Positions 7,722 to 14,560 of a stretch of 17,985 nt of DNA are shown here, in pieces. The notes beneath the pieces were generated by a model that had not been told where the DNA came from, made no database searches, and saw only the letters and a list, made by a program, of their open reading frames with translations. Each line of letters starts with the position of its first letter. Within the stretch, counting starts at the first letter, position 1. The translations under genes and the position numbers were made by a program. Source of the stretch: Bacteroidaceae bacterium. GTDB lineage: Bacteria; Bacteroidota; Bacteroidia; Bacteroidales; Bacteroidaceae. The stretch is taken from assembly GCA_024695315.1 (NCBI GenBank), contig JAILIJ010000148.1:1-17985 (forward strand). The letters are read 5' to 3'.

Positions 7722-8711
7722 ATGAAAAAAGAAGATCTCAAAATAGTATATATGGGCACTCCTGACTTTGCCGTCGAGGGATTGAAAGTCCTCGTAGAAG
7801 GAGGATATAATATCGTCGGAGTGATTACCATGCCGGACAAACCTATCGGCAGACATCAGGATACTCTACAGCCAAGTCCGGTAAAACAGTATGCTGTTGA
7901 ACACGGGCTCAAAGTTCTCCAACCAGCAAAACTGAAAGACCCAGACTTTGTTGAAGAATTACGCAGCCTCAACGCCGATCTACAAATCGTTGTAGCGTTC
8001 CGAATGCTACCAGAAATCGTTTGGAGTATGCCAAAATACGGTACCTTCAACGCACATGCCTCTCTTCTTCCAAAATACAGAGGTGCAGCACCGATCAACT
8101 GGGCTGTAATAAACGGAGATACTGAAACCGGTATGACTACCTTCATGCTAAAACATGAGATAGACACAGGAGACGTGATTGATCAGGTCCGAATACCAAT
8201 TGCCGACACGGATAACGTGGAAATTGTTCATGACAAACTCATGGCACTTAGCGGCACACTCATCATAAAAACCGTAGATAGTATTCTCGATGGCACTCTA
8301 AAGACTATAAGCCAAGAAGAACTTATAGAAAGACAGAAGGCTAGCAATACTCAAATGACTGAAGAGGAAATGCTAGCTCCTGCTCCTAAGATTTTCCGAG
8401 AAACATGTCAGATCGACTGGAATCAGACAACCAAACGAATCTACGACTTCATACGCGGACTTAGTCCATACCCAGCAGCTTGGACAAGTCTTAACGGGAA
8501 ATCCGTAAAGATTTACGATACAGAAAAAGAAACTGCCGACCACAGCCTGACACCAGGAACAATACTTTCCGATGGTAAAACATATATAAAAGCAGCTACC
8601 AAGGACGGCTACATAAACATTAAGGTTATGCAGCTTGAAGGAAAGAAAAGAATGCCAGTAACAGACCTGTTAAGAGGCTTCAAATTGACAGATAATGCCC
8701 AATTTGTATAA
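7722..8711 (+). CDS. fmt: Methionyl-tRNA formyltransferase
   Basis: Formylates Met-tRNA(fMet) with 10-formyl-tetrahydrofolate for translation initiation. The 329-residue protein has the N-terminal formyltransferase fold, with VYMGTPDFAV at 9-18 and MPDKPIGR at 37-44. The catalytic N110 and H112 are in FNAHASLLPKYRGAAPINW, and D148 is in EIDTGDVI. The C-terminal part from about residue 210 fits the tRNA-binding domain (ISPYPAAW-like segment near 246-253). Length is in the family range of about 310-330. Start ATG lies two bases after the ClC stop codon and has no Shine-Dalgarno. A strong terminator begins five bases after the stop, so fmt ends the prfC-tsaC-ClC-fmt run. Confidence 0.97.
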   Translation: MKKEDLKIVYMGTPDFAVEGLKVLVEGGYNIVGVITMPDKPIGRHQDTLQPSPVKQYAVEHGLKVLQPAKLKDPDFVEELRSLNADLQIVVAFRMLPEIVWSMPKYGTFNAHASLLPKYRGAAPINWAVINGDTETGMTTFMLKHEIDTGDVIDQVRIPIADTDNVEIVHDKLMALSGTLIIKTVDSILDGTLKTISQEELIERQKASNTQMTEEEMLAPAPKIFRETCQIDWNQTTKRIYDFIRGLSPYPAAWTSLNGKSVKIYDTEKETADHSLTPGTILSDGKTYIKAATKDGYINIKVMQLEGKKRMPVTDLLRGFKLTDNAQFV

Positions 8712-8715
8712 AAAT

Positions 8716-8758
8716 AGCAACTCCTAAAGCATTTTTTTGCTTTAAGGGTTGCTTTTTA
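8716..8758 (+). terminator. Rho-independent terminator after fmt
   Basis: AGCAACTCCTAAAGCA and TGCTTTAAGGGTTGCT pair over 16 positions with one C-A mismatch and one G-U pair around a T6 loop, followed by TTTTT. The right arm also contains the -33 box proposed for the sigma factor gene. Confidence 0.9.
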
Positions 8759-8779
8759 ACTTTAAAACCGTTTACTTTG
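8749..8779 (+). promoter_or_regulatory. Promoter of the ECF sigma factor gene
   Basis: TTG at 8749-8751 and TTACTTTG at 8772-8779 are separated by exactly 20 nt, the same spacing and box types as the rprX promoter. The predicted RNA starts near 8785, leaving a leader of about 100 nt. The leader begins with a 7-bp hairpin, AAATGAC/GTCATTT around AAAA (8786-8803). Confidence 0.6.
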
Positions 8780-8885
8780 CAGCACAAATGACAAAAGTCA
8801 TTTTATTTCTAAATTATCTAACTCTTATAAAATATTATTGCCTATAGATTATACATTACGCTAAATAAAAAAAATAATAAGCATA

Positions 8886-9473
8886 ATGAATGACTTTAAC
8901 GAGCTTTCCGACGAAAAGTTGGTTAGTTTATACCTAAAAGGCAATAATAACGCATTTGACGTATTGCTGAATCGATATAAGAGTAAAGTATTTCAATACA
9001 TTTTCTACTCTGTAAAAAAACAAGAATTGGCAGAAGACTTATTCCAAGATGTCTTCGTCAAGGTTGTCATGACCCTTCGTGACGGACGCTACAAAGAAAA
9101 TGGCAAGTTCGCACCTTGGATTATGAGGATTGCTCATAATCTTATTATTGACCACCATAGACACAATAACAACGGCATAAAAATTGTGTCTAATGATGAT
9201 GATACAAACTATATAAGCGACCGCAATATAGCAATTAACGAAAACAGAGAGCTTGAACTTATCGAACAACAAACGCTTTCCGATGCCGAATTTCTTGTAA
9301 CACTACTTCCACGTTACCAGCGTGAGGTTCTTTGTATGCGCATCTACGAAAACTTATCTTTCAAGGAAATAGCAGAAAAAACAGGCGTTAGCATAAATAC
9401 TGCACTTGGCCGTATGCATTATGCTATACAAAGTTTACGAAAATTAGCTGCAGAATACGGCATGACGGCATAG
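8886..9473 (+). CDS. ECF-type RNA polymerase sigma factor
   Basis: Alternative sigma-70 family factor of 195 residues that would direct RNA polymerase to a specific promoter set. Region 2 spans about residues 20-95: FDVLLNRYKSKVFQYIF, the acidic ELAEDLFQDVFVKV segment, and the FAPWIMRIAHNLIIDHHR promoter-melting/-10 recognition part. Region 4 spans about 135-190: LPRYQREVLCMRIYENLSFKEIAE followed by the GVSINTALGRMHYAI recognition helix. Sigma 1.1 and region 3 are absent, as expected for ECF factors. No anti-sigma gene lies next to it: the following 380 bp have no open frame of useful length, and the next gene is a small lipoprotein on the other strand. Control may therefore be through its promoter and leader, or a partner elsewhere. 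Confidence 0.95.
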   Translation: MNDFNELSDEKLVSLYLKGNNNAFDVLLNRYKSKVFQYIFYSVKKQELAEDLFQDVFVKVVMTLRDGRYKENGKFAPWIMRIAHNLIIDHHRHNNNGIKIVSNDDDTNYISDRNIAINENRELELIEQQTLSDAEFLVTLLPRYQREVLCMRIYENLSFKEIAEKTGVSINTALGRMHYAIQSLRKLAAEYGMTA

Positions 9474-9757
9474 TGTTCATAATCCACCACACATATAGAA
9501 TTAGGAGATTGACTATTCTAATCATTTTCTTCGGATTCGCACACAAACATACCATTCCCAAGCCTCCAAAGGCATATATCGTACATTTTTAGCGTTAATA
9601 AAAACTCGAAAATGTACTTTTGAGCCGCGTCTTATTGATTTTTATACGCTCTTTTCGTATTGAATAGCTGCGTAAATATCCATCTTTAATAAACTTCAAA
9701 TTGCAAGAATTTTCTATTAAGACCGCATAGGCTCAAAGCATTCCGCATCCATCCATT
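9474..9757. other. Gene-free region with several inverted repeats
   Basis: No coding frame above about 45 codons with a normal start is seen on either strand. Two clear structures occur. GTACATTTT (9581-9589) and AAAATGTAC (9609-9617) are perfect 9-bp arms with a 19-nt loop. TTTGAGCC plus GCG and TCTTA (9619-9634) can pair with TAAGA, CGC and GGCTCAAA (9718-9737), closing about 83 nt that include an ATACG/CGTAT hairpin. This may be a structured RNA, a 3' untranslated region of the sigma gene, or a remnant of dispersed repeat DNA. Confidence 0.45.
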
Positions 9758-9796
9758 AAAAACAAAAAAAACCTGTCAAGTATAAAACTTGACAGG
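9758..9796 (-). terminator. Terminator of the small lipoprotein gene
   Basis: On the minus strand a perfect 9-bp stem (CCTGTCAAG with CTTGACAGG) and a 7-nt loop are followed by eight U, a G and five U. It lies 57 nt after the lipoprotein stop codon. Confidence 0.9.
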
Positions 9797-9852
9797 ATAA
9801 CTCGCTTTAGACTCTTAGAGTCAAAGTTGTTTGTTTGCCTAAATGCTTTTAA

Positions 9853-10035
9853 TTACTCAGCAACTACAGTATCAACAGCAGCAGCAGTAGTATCGTTAGC
9901 AAGTGAATCGCATACTGTATCTGGCTCAGCAACTACAGTATCAGAATCTACAGCCTCAGAAGCCTTAGTGTTATTACCACATGATGCGAATGACATTGCT
10001 ACAACAGCAGCAAACATGAAAACCAACTTTTTCAT
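9853..10035 (-). CDS. Small acidic lipoprotein, function unknown
   Basis: Sixty residues. The N-terminus is a lipoprotein signal peptide: MKKLVFMFAAVVAMSFASC, with the lipobox FASC and Cys19 as the lipidated residue. Signal peptidase II should leave a 42-residue mature peptide. The mature part is Ala/Thr/Val/Asp-rich and has no Lys or Arg after K24, with nine acidic residues in 25-60. The hexapeptide DTVVAE occurs twice (32-37 and 55-60), matched by identical 19-nt stretches at 9856-9874 and 9925-9943, which indicates a recent internal duplication. The residues after Cys19 are GNN, not the acidic surface-export type described for some Bacteroides lipoproteins, so it may stay on the periplasmic side. 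A -7 box upstream and a terminator downstream support a real monocistronic gene. Function is not recognisable. Confidence 0.85.
   Translation of the reverse strand: MKKLVFMFAAVVAMSFASCGNNTKASEAVDSDTVVAEPDTVCDSLANDTTAAAVDTVVAE
9856..9943. repeat. 19-nt direct repeat pair inside the lipoprotein gene
   Basis: CTCAGCAACTACAGTATCA occurs at 9856-9874 and again at 9925-9943, 69 nt apart, so in frame. Both encode DTVVAE on the minus strand. Confidence 0.9.
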
Positions 10036-10379
10036 TTTTTCTTTTACTTTTTAATGTTAAACAATCTATTTGCTTTCAAAACCGATGCAAAGGTATGAAG
10101 TTTTTCGTTCTGCTATCCTCTAAAATATGTTTTTTTTCACTTATATGGTTAAAAAAACGTAAACAGTTCTCATTTAAGACAAAAACAGAGATATTACGAA
10201 TATAAAACAAATTTGTTATATTCACATAAAATTCGTATATGCACAACTTTCAGTATTTAAAGTCGTTAAGGTATACAGAATGAATTATGAATAATACTCT
10301 TTGATTCAGTCTTAAAAATCATCACAAAATAGACATAAATTCGTCAACTTCAGCAAATACATCTTTTTGTAAAAAAATC
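10036..10379. other. AT-rich spacer between the lipoprotein gene and hemW
   Basis: It holds the lipoprotein promoter near 10090 and an AT-rich palindrome: GAATATAA (10198-10205) with TTATATTC (10216-10223), nested inside TACGAAT (10195-10201) with ATTCGTA (10231-10237). No U-tract follows on the minus strand, so it is not a clear hemW terminator. No gene is seen. Confidence 0.45.
10088..10095 (-). promoter_or_regulatory. -7 promoter element of the lipoprotein gene
   Basis: TACCTTTG on the minus strand matches TAnnTTTG, 53 nt before the lipoprotein ATG. A good -33 box at 20-nt spacing was not found. Confidence 0.55.
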
Positions 10380-11528
10380 TTACACAAACATCAAATCCGA
10401 CATCACGTCATTAGAGACAAATAGCCCATTACGTGTAAGCTTTAACACCTTATCCCCAATACCTGAGTTTTGAGAATCACAAATCTGCAAACGTCCACCT
10501 TTAATATGAGAATCAGCATTTTTCAAGCAATACTCATAATATTCATCCCCAAACTCTTTACGTAATTTAGCTAGACTTACTCCAGCGCTTGTCCTCAATC
10601 CAGTCATAATAAACTCGTCATAGGATTGATTTTTATCCAAAGACTCGTATTCTATATTCAACTTTCCCTTCTCAATCCCTTCCATATATTCATTTATAGA
10701 CTCTGGATTGCTCCACCTATTCTTTCCGTCAAACGAATGGGCGGCGGCTCCAACGCCCAAATAAGGTACCCCAGTCCAATAACTTGAATTATGACGAGAT
10801 TGGAATAACGGTTTACTCCAATTTGAAAGTTCATAATGCTCAAATCCAGCTTGGGAAGCAGAATCTATAAGATACTCATACATATTAGACGCCAATTCAT
10901 CTGAAATCTCCGTAATCTCTCCCCTATCTAACATGGAAGCAAGTAGTGTGCCATCCTCATACATCAAAGAATAAGCAGAAAGATGCTGTATGTCCAGCGC
11001 TAAAGCCATTTGCACATCCTGTTTCCATTCAGAAAGAGTTTGATTAGGGAAACCAAACATCAAATCAATACTAATATTCTCAAATCCAGCCTTCTTTGCA
11101 TTTGACACGGCCTCCAGAGCTTGCGAGGCGCTGTGACGTCGATGAAGAAATTGAAGTCTTTTGTCATCAAACGATTGCACCCCCATACTCAATCGGTTAA
11201 ATCCAATCTGTTTAAGACCTTTTAAGAAATCGTACGTAAGATCATCAGGATTACCTTCTATGGTCATTTCCACATCTTCCGACACTTTGAAATTAGCATA
11301 TATATGGTCACGTATAGTTTTAAGATTCACCAATGACAACTGAGAAGGTGTGCCACCACCTATATATATAGTTCCAACCTCCTCACCTACCTTTGTAGAA
11401 TAATTTTTCAGTTCAAGACACACATCATCAACATACCTATCTTTAGACGACAGCTGAACTGTGGAATAAAAACCACAATAAATACATCGTTTTTTGCAGA
11501 ATGGTATATGTATATATATTCCGATCAT
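10380..11528 (-). CDS. hemW: Radical SAM heme chaperone HemW
   Basis: HemW-type radical SAM protein; family members bind heme and deliver it to target proteins, and are often mislabelled as coproporphyrinogen III oxidase. The 382-residue product starts MIGIYIHIPFCKKRCIYCGF, with the CX3CX2C 4Fe-4S cluster motif at C11, C15 and C18. The Phe after CG (CxYCGF) fits HemW, whereas HemN has a further Cys there. YIGGGTPSQLS follows, then SAM-site strands including NRLSMGVQSF and NISIDLMFGFPNQT. The C-terminal HemN-like domain contains SAYSLMYEDGT and YEYLIDSASQAGFEHYELSNW. Length agrees with the family (about 370-390). It is monocistronic on the minus strand, with a structured leader upstream. No heme-biosynthesis gene is adjacent. 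Confidence 0.94.
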   Translation of the reverse strand: MIGIYIHIPFCKKRCIYCGFYSTVQLSSKDRYVDDVCLELKNYSTKVGEEVGTIYIGGGTPSQLSLVNLKTIRDHIYANFKVSEDVEMTIEGNPDDLTYDFLKGLKQIGFNRLSMGVQSFDDKRLQFLHRRHSASQALEAVSNAKKAGFENISIDLMFGFPNQTLSEWKQDVQMALALDIQHLSAYSLMYEDGTLLASMLDRGEITEISDELASNMYEYLIDSASQAGFEHYELSNWSKPLFQSRHNSSYWTGVPYLGVGAAAHSFDGKNRWSNPESINEYMEGIEKGKLNIEYESLDKNQSYDEFIMTGLRTSAGVSLAKLRKEFGDEYYEYCLKNADSHIKGGRLQICDSQNSGIGDKVLKLTRNGLFVSNDVMSDLMFV

Positions 11529-11579
11529 AAATTTTACTAATCCTATTTATTCTAATTACCTTTTCATAAACCTCGCCTT

Positions 11580-11627
11580 TTTTCATGCCAAGTATAGTTG
11601 TTGCACGTGACAACAAAACCATGAAAA
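11580..11627 (-). promoter_or_regulatory. Nested inverted repeat in the hemW leader
   Basis: An outer pair TTTTCATG (11580-11587) and CATGAAAA (11620-11627), perfect over 8 bp, encloses an inner pair TTGTTG (11598-11603) and CAACAA (11611-11616) around a CACGTG-containing 7-nt loop. With the -7 box at 11639-11646, the whole element falls in the 5' untranslated region of hemW. It may be an RNA hairpin or a repressor site. Confidence 0.5.
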
Positions 11628-11638
11628 ATAATTTTCTA

Positions 11639-11646
11639 CAAAGATA
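11639..11646 (-). promoter_or_regulatory. -7 promoter element of hemW
   Basis: TATCTTTG on the minus strand matches TAnnTTTG and implies a leader of about 105 nt. The -33 region is not convincing. Confidence 0.5.
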
Positions 11647-11720
11647 ATAACAAATTCGTAACGATTATAAGAAGCGCTTAAAACACTTTATAAAAAAATC
11701 CTCCACTATCGACTTATCGT

Positions 11721-11757
11721 AAAAAACAAAAAAAGCACGTTAAAAAGAACGTACTTT
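11721..11757 (-). terminator. Terminator of the small minus-strand gene
   Basis: On the minus strand AAAGTACGTT and AACGTGCTTT pair over 10 positions with one mismatch around CTTTTT, followed by a long T-rich tract. It begins two bases after the stop codon at 11759. Confidence 0.8.
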
Positions 11758-11758
11758 T

Positions 11759-11872
11759 CTACCCCACCTCCTTCGACAACGGTTCGTATTCCCTTCGTAA
11801 TTCCTTCGTATCAATTACTAATTTCTTCTTGTGACGGAAATCAAATTTTCGGTATGAAAAATCTCGCTCCAT
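11759..11872 (-). CDS. Candidate small protein of 37 residues, function unknown
   Basis: A short open frame from ATG (11872) to TAG (11759) encodes a very charged, basic peptide. It starts MERDFSYRKFDFRHKKK and ends in DTKELRREYEPLSKEVG, with 11 Lys/Arg against 8 Asp/Glu and no hydrophobic membrane segment. It fits exactly into a transcription unit: a promoter (TTG, 20 nt, TATATTTG) lies 45-76 nt upstream of the ATG, and a terminator hairpin starts two bases after the stop. The frame stays open upstream to GTG at 11899, which would give 46 residues, but the ATG leaves a more normal leader of about 40 nt. The purine run AAGAG lies next to the ATG. I do not recognise the protein. The alternative is a small non-coding RNA of about 190 nt in which the frame is chance. 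Confidence 0.6.
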   Translation of the reverse strand: MERDFSYRKFDFRHKKKLVIDTKELRREYEPLSKEVG

Positions 11873-11917
11873 CTCTTGAAGAAATCGGACGTCACACACT
11901 GTCGTTAGATGAATGAA

Positions 11918-11948
11918 CAAATATAATATATTTTGATACGATTTACAA
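11918..11948 (-). promoter_or_regulatory. Promoter of the small minus-strand gene
   Basis: On the minus strand TTG (11946-11948), a 20-nt spacer and TATATTTG (11918-11925) match the Bacteroidetes -33/-7 pattern. The predicted start is near 11912. Confidence 0.6.
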
Positions 11949-12320
11949 GTTTTTAATCTATGAGAATGAAAGATTTAAGAAAGTTTAACTCTTAAAGTGT
12001 AAGCGCATGATAAGATAGTATAAGTTTTCTGTATAACACCTTTTTTTTGCATTTTTTTACTTAACTTCTGTATAGGTATATCATAAAAAATTGTGTCGAG
12101 AAAAGACATAAAATATATATAAGTATATCTTATCTCAAAGCAATACGCAAAAACAGATAACCGACCATACAGAGCGGTTAAGAAATTCAAAAATGTTTAA
12201 CAACATAAATTTTGTATTCTTCATTTAATGTATTTTGTGTAATTTGCGCACGTTTTTGAAACGATAAGTATTCAAAACAATAAAATACTCACATGTAAAA
12301 CCTTAAAAACACAACCTATT
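11949..12320. other. AT-rich spacer upstream of the EF-G paralogue
   Basis: No supported gene. It holds two inverted repeats: TTGTGTC (12091-12097) with GACATAA (12105-12111), 6 of 7 positions, and TAACCG (12158-12163) with CGGTTA (12175-12180). A weak -7-like GTAATTTG is at 12239-12246, about 75 nt before the ATG, without a well-spaced -33 box. The promoter of the EF-G gene should be here but is not clear. Confidence 0.4.
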
Positions 12321-14480
12321 ATGAAAGTTTATCAGACCAATGAAATCAAGAACATTGCCCTCCTTGGCAATGACGGGTCAGGTAAGACCACGCTCACAGA
12401 ATCACTCCTCTATGAGGCAGGCATAATAAGCCGACGTGGTCGAATAACAGCAAAAAACACAGTGAGTGACTATTTCCCTGTAGAGCAGGAATATGGATAC
12501 AGTGTATTTTCAACTGTTTATCATGTTGAATGGAACGGCAAAAAACTTAATATCATAGACTGCCCAGGTTCAGACGATTTCGTAGGACAGGCTATAACAG
12601 CATTAAATGTTACCGACACAGCCATTTTGCTCATCAATGGACAGTATGGACCTGAAGTTGGTACACAGAACCACTTCCGATATACAGAGAAGCTTGGCAA
12701 ACCAGTCATCTTCCTCATCAACCAATTAGACTCAGAAAAATGTGACTACAATAATGTGGTCGAAAAACTTAAAGATAACTACGGACAGAAAGTAGTGCAG
12801 ATTCAGTATCCTCTTAACGAAGGACCTGATTTCAACTCTCTTATCGATGTTCTTCTCATGAAAAAATATTCATGGAAACCAGAAGGAGGAGAACCAATAA
12901 TTGAAGAAATACCAGAAGGAGAAAAAGAAAAAGCTCTTGAACTACATAAAGCCCTTGTTGAAGCTGCTGCTGAAAACGACGAACGCCTCATGGAGAAGTT
13001 CTTCGATTCTGAAACACTTACAGAAGATGAGATGCGTGAGGGTATAAGAAAAGGACTTGCTGCACGCAGCATGTTCCCAGTATTCTGTGTATGCGCCACT
13101 AAGGATATGGGTGTCAGACGACTCATGGAATTCCTCGGAAACGTGGTACCTTTCGTAGACGAAATGCCACAGGTTCACAATACACGAGGCGAAGTTGTCA
13201 ACCCTAATCCTAATGCACCAACATCACTCTACTTCTTCAAAACAGCTAATGAGCCACATATCGGTGGTGTGCAATATTTCAAGGTCATGTCAGGTAAGGT
13301 ACACGAAGGAGATGACTTGACAAATAGCGACAGAGGAAGCAAGGAGAGATTAGCACAGATCTTCGTATGTGCCGGAGCTAACAGAATAAAAGTAGAAGAA
13401 CTCGTTGCTGGAGATATCGGATGTACCGTTAAACTCAAAGACGTTCGCACAGGAAACACTCTTGTGGACAAAGACAGCGAGAACAGATTCAACTTCATAA
13501 GCTATCCTAACCCTAAATATATACGTTCTGTAAAAGCTCAAAACGAAGCTGACACAGAAAAGATGATTTCCGCCATTCAAAAGATGGCACAGGAAGATCC
13601 TACATGGGTACTTGAACAAAGCAAAGAACTCAAGCAAACAATCATCAAGGGACAGGGAGAATTCCATCTACGCACACTCAAATGGCGCTTAGAGAATAAT
13701 GAAAAGATAAACATAGTCTACGATGAGCCTAAGATTCCTTATCGCGAAACTATCACAAAGGCTGCTCGTGCTGACTATCGCCATAAGAAACAATCTGGAG
13801 GAGCAGGACAGTTTGGAGAAGTGCATCTGATTGTTGAACCTTACTACGACGGAATGCCTGATCCAACATCTTACAAATTTAATGGTCAAGAATTTAAGAT
13901 TACTATCAAGGGCAAGGAAGAGGTCGATCTCGAATGGGGTGGAAAACTCGTATTCGTCGATTCTGTAGTTGGTGGAGCGATCGACAAGCGCTTTATGCCT
14001 GCCATACTCAAGGGTATTCAAAGCCGTATGGAGCAAGGACCTATTTCCGGCAGCTACGCTCGAGATGTGCGAGTTATTGTCTACGACGGAAAGATGCACC
14101 CTGTAGACTCTAACGAACTTTCATTCATGCTTGCTGCAAGACATGCTTTCTCTGATGCCTTCAAGAATGCTGGTCCAAAACTCCTTGAACCAATCTACGA
14201 CGTAGAGGTGTTTGTACCAGGAGACAAGATGGGTGACGTAATGAGTGACCTACAAGGACGTAGAGGTATGATTATCGGTTCCGAAAGCGAGAAAGGATAC
14301 GAAAAACTCATAGCTAAAGTTCCGCTCAAGTCGCTATCTAACTACTCTACTACACTGTCATCAATAACAGGAGGCCGAGCTAGTTTCATCATGAAATTCG
14401 CTTCCTACGAACTCGTTCCTACTGATATTCAGCAGAAATTGATGAAGGAATTTGAGGAGCAGAATAAAGATGAAGAATAA
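12321..14480 (+). CDS. fusA2: EF-G paralogue (EF-G2 type) with altered GTPase centre
   Basis: A 719-residue protein with the full five-domain EF-G architecture: G domain about 1-290, domain II about 300-395, III about 415-485, IV about 490-610 (containing RADYRHKKQSGGAGQFGEV), and V to the end (PIYDVEVFVPGDKMGDVMSD). The P-loop GNDGSGKT is intact (16-23). The GITI of switch I reads GYSV (59-62), with Ser for Thr. The DTPGH motif reads DCPGS (80-84), so the catalytic His is Ser84, and NKMD reads NQLD (134-137). Canonical EF-G needs that His for GTP hydrolysis. A Bacteroides EF-G2 described as lacking GTPase activity and needed under starvation or in gut colonisation fits this type; equivalence is inferred from these motifs and from the rprXY-rpsF neighbourhood. 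A tetracycline-resistance ribosomal protection protein is less likely on the same grounds. Confidence 0.9.
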   Translation: MKVYQTNEIKNIALLGNDGSGKTTLTESLLYEAGIISRRGRITAKNTVSDYFPVEQEYGYSVFSTVYHVEWNGKKLNIIDCPGSDDFVGQAITALNVTDTAILLINGQYGPEVGTQNHFRYTEKLGKPVIFLINQLDSEKCDYNNVVEKLKDNYGQKVVQIQYPLNEGPDFNSLIDVLLMKKYSWKPEGGEPIIEEIPEGEKEKALELHKALVEAAAENDERLMEKFFDSETLTEDEMREGIRKGLAARSMFPVFCVCATKDMGVRRLMEFLGNVVPFVDEMPQVHNTRGEVVNPNPNAPTSLYFFKTANEPHIGGVQYFKVMSGKVHEGDDLTNSDRGSKERLAQIFVCAGANRIKVEELVAGDIGCTVKLKDVRTGNTLVDKDSENRFNFISYPNPKYIRSVKAQNEADTEKMISAIQKMAQEDPTWVLEQSKELKQTIIKGQGEFHLRTLKWRLENNEKINIVYDEPKIPYRETITKAARADYRHKKQSGGAGQFGEVHLIVEPYYDGMPDPTSYKFNGQEFKITIKGKEEVDLEWGGKLVFVDSVVGGAIDKRFMPAILKGIQSRMEQGPISGSYARDVRVIVYDGKMHPVDSNELSFMLAARHAFSDAFKNAGPKLLEPIYDVEVFVPGDKMGDVMSDLQGRRGMIIGSESEKGYEKLIAKVPLKSLSNYSTTLSSITGGRASFIMKFASYELVPTDIQQKLMKEFEEQNKDEE

Positions 14481-14560
14481 TTTTGTTGCATATATTAGGA
14501 AACAGCCAATACATAGGCTTTTTACTTAATAAAAAATCAAGTTAAAAGTTTAATTTAGTT

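Noticed and set aside
9827..10054. 75-codon plus-strand frame over the small lipoprotein gene
   Set aside because: It is the mirror of the lipoprotein gene, which has a signal peptide, -7 box and terminator on the minus strand.
11443..11622. 59-codon minus-strand frame starting in the hemW leader and overlapping hemW out of frame
   Set aside because: It could be an upstream frame, but it ends deep inside hemW, has no start signal and no family resemblance.
11975..12190. 71-codon minus-strand frame upstream of the EF-G gene
   Set aside because: It begins with TTG, is rich in AT-driven Tyr/Ile/Phe/Lys, and has no good promoter or terminator.
12321..14480. Tetracycline-resistance ribosomal protection protein
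   Set aside because: The changed switch II His, Prevotella-like neighbours rprXY-rpsF and 719-residue length fit EF-G2; no mobile element is near.
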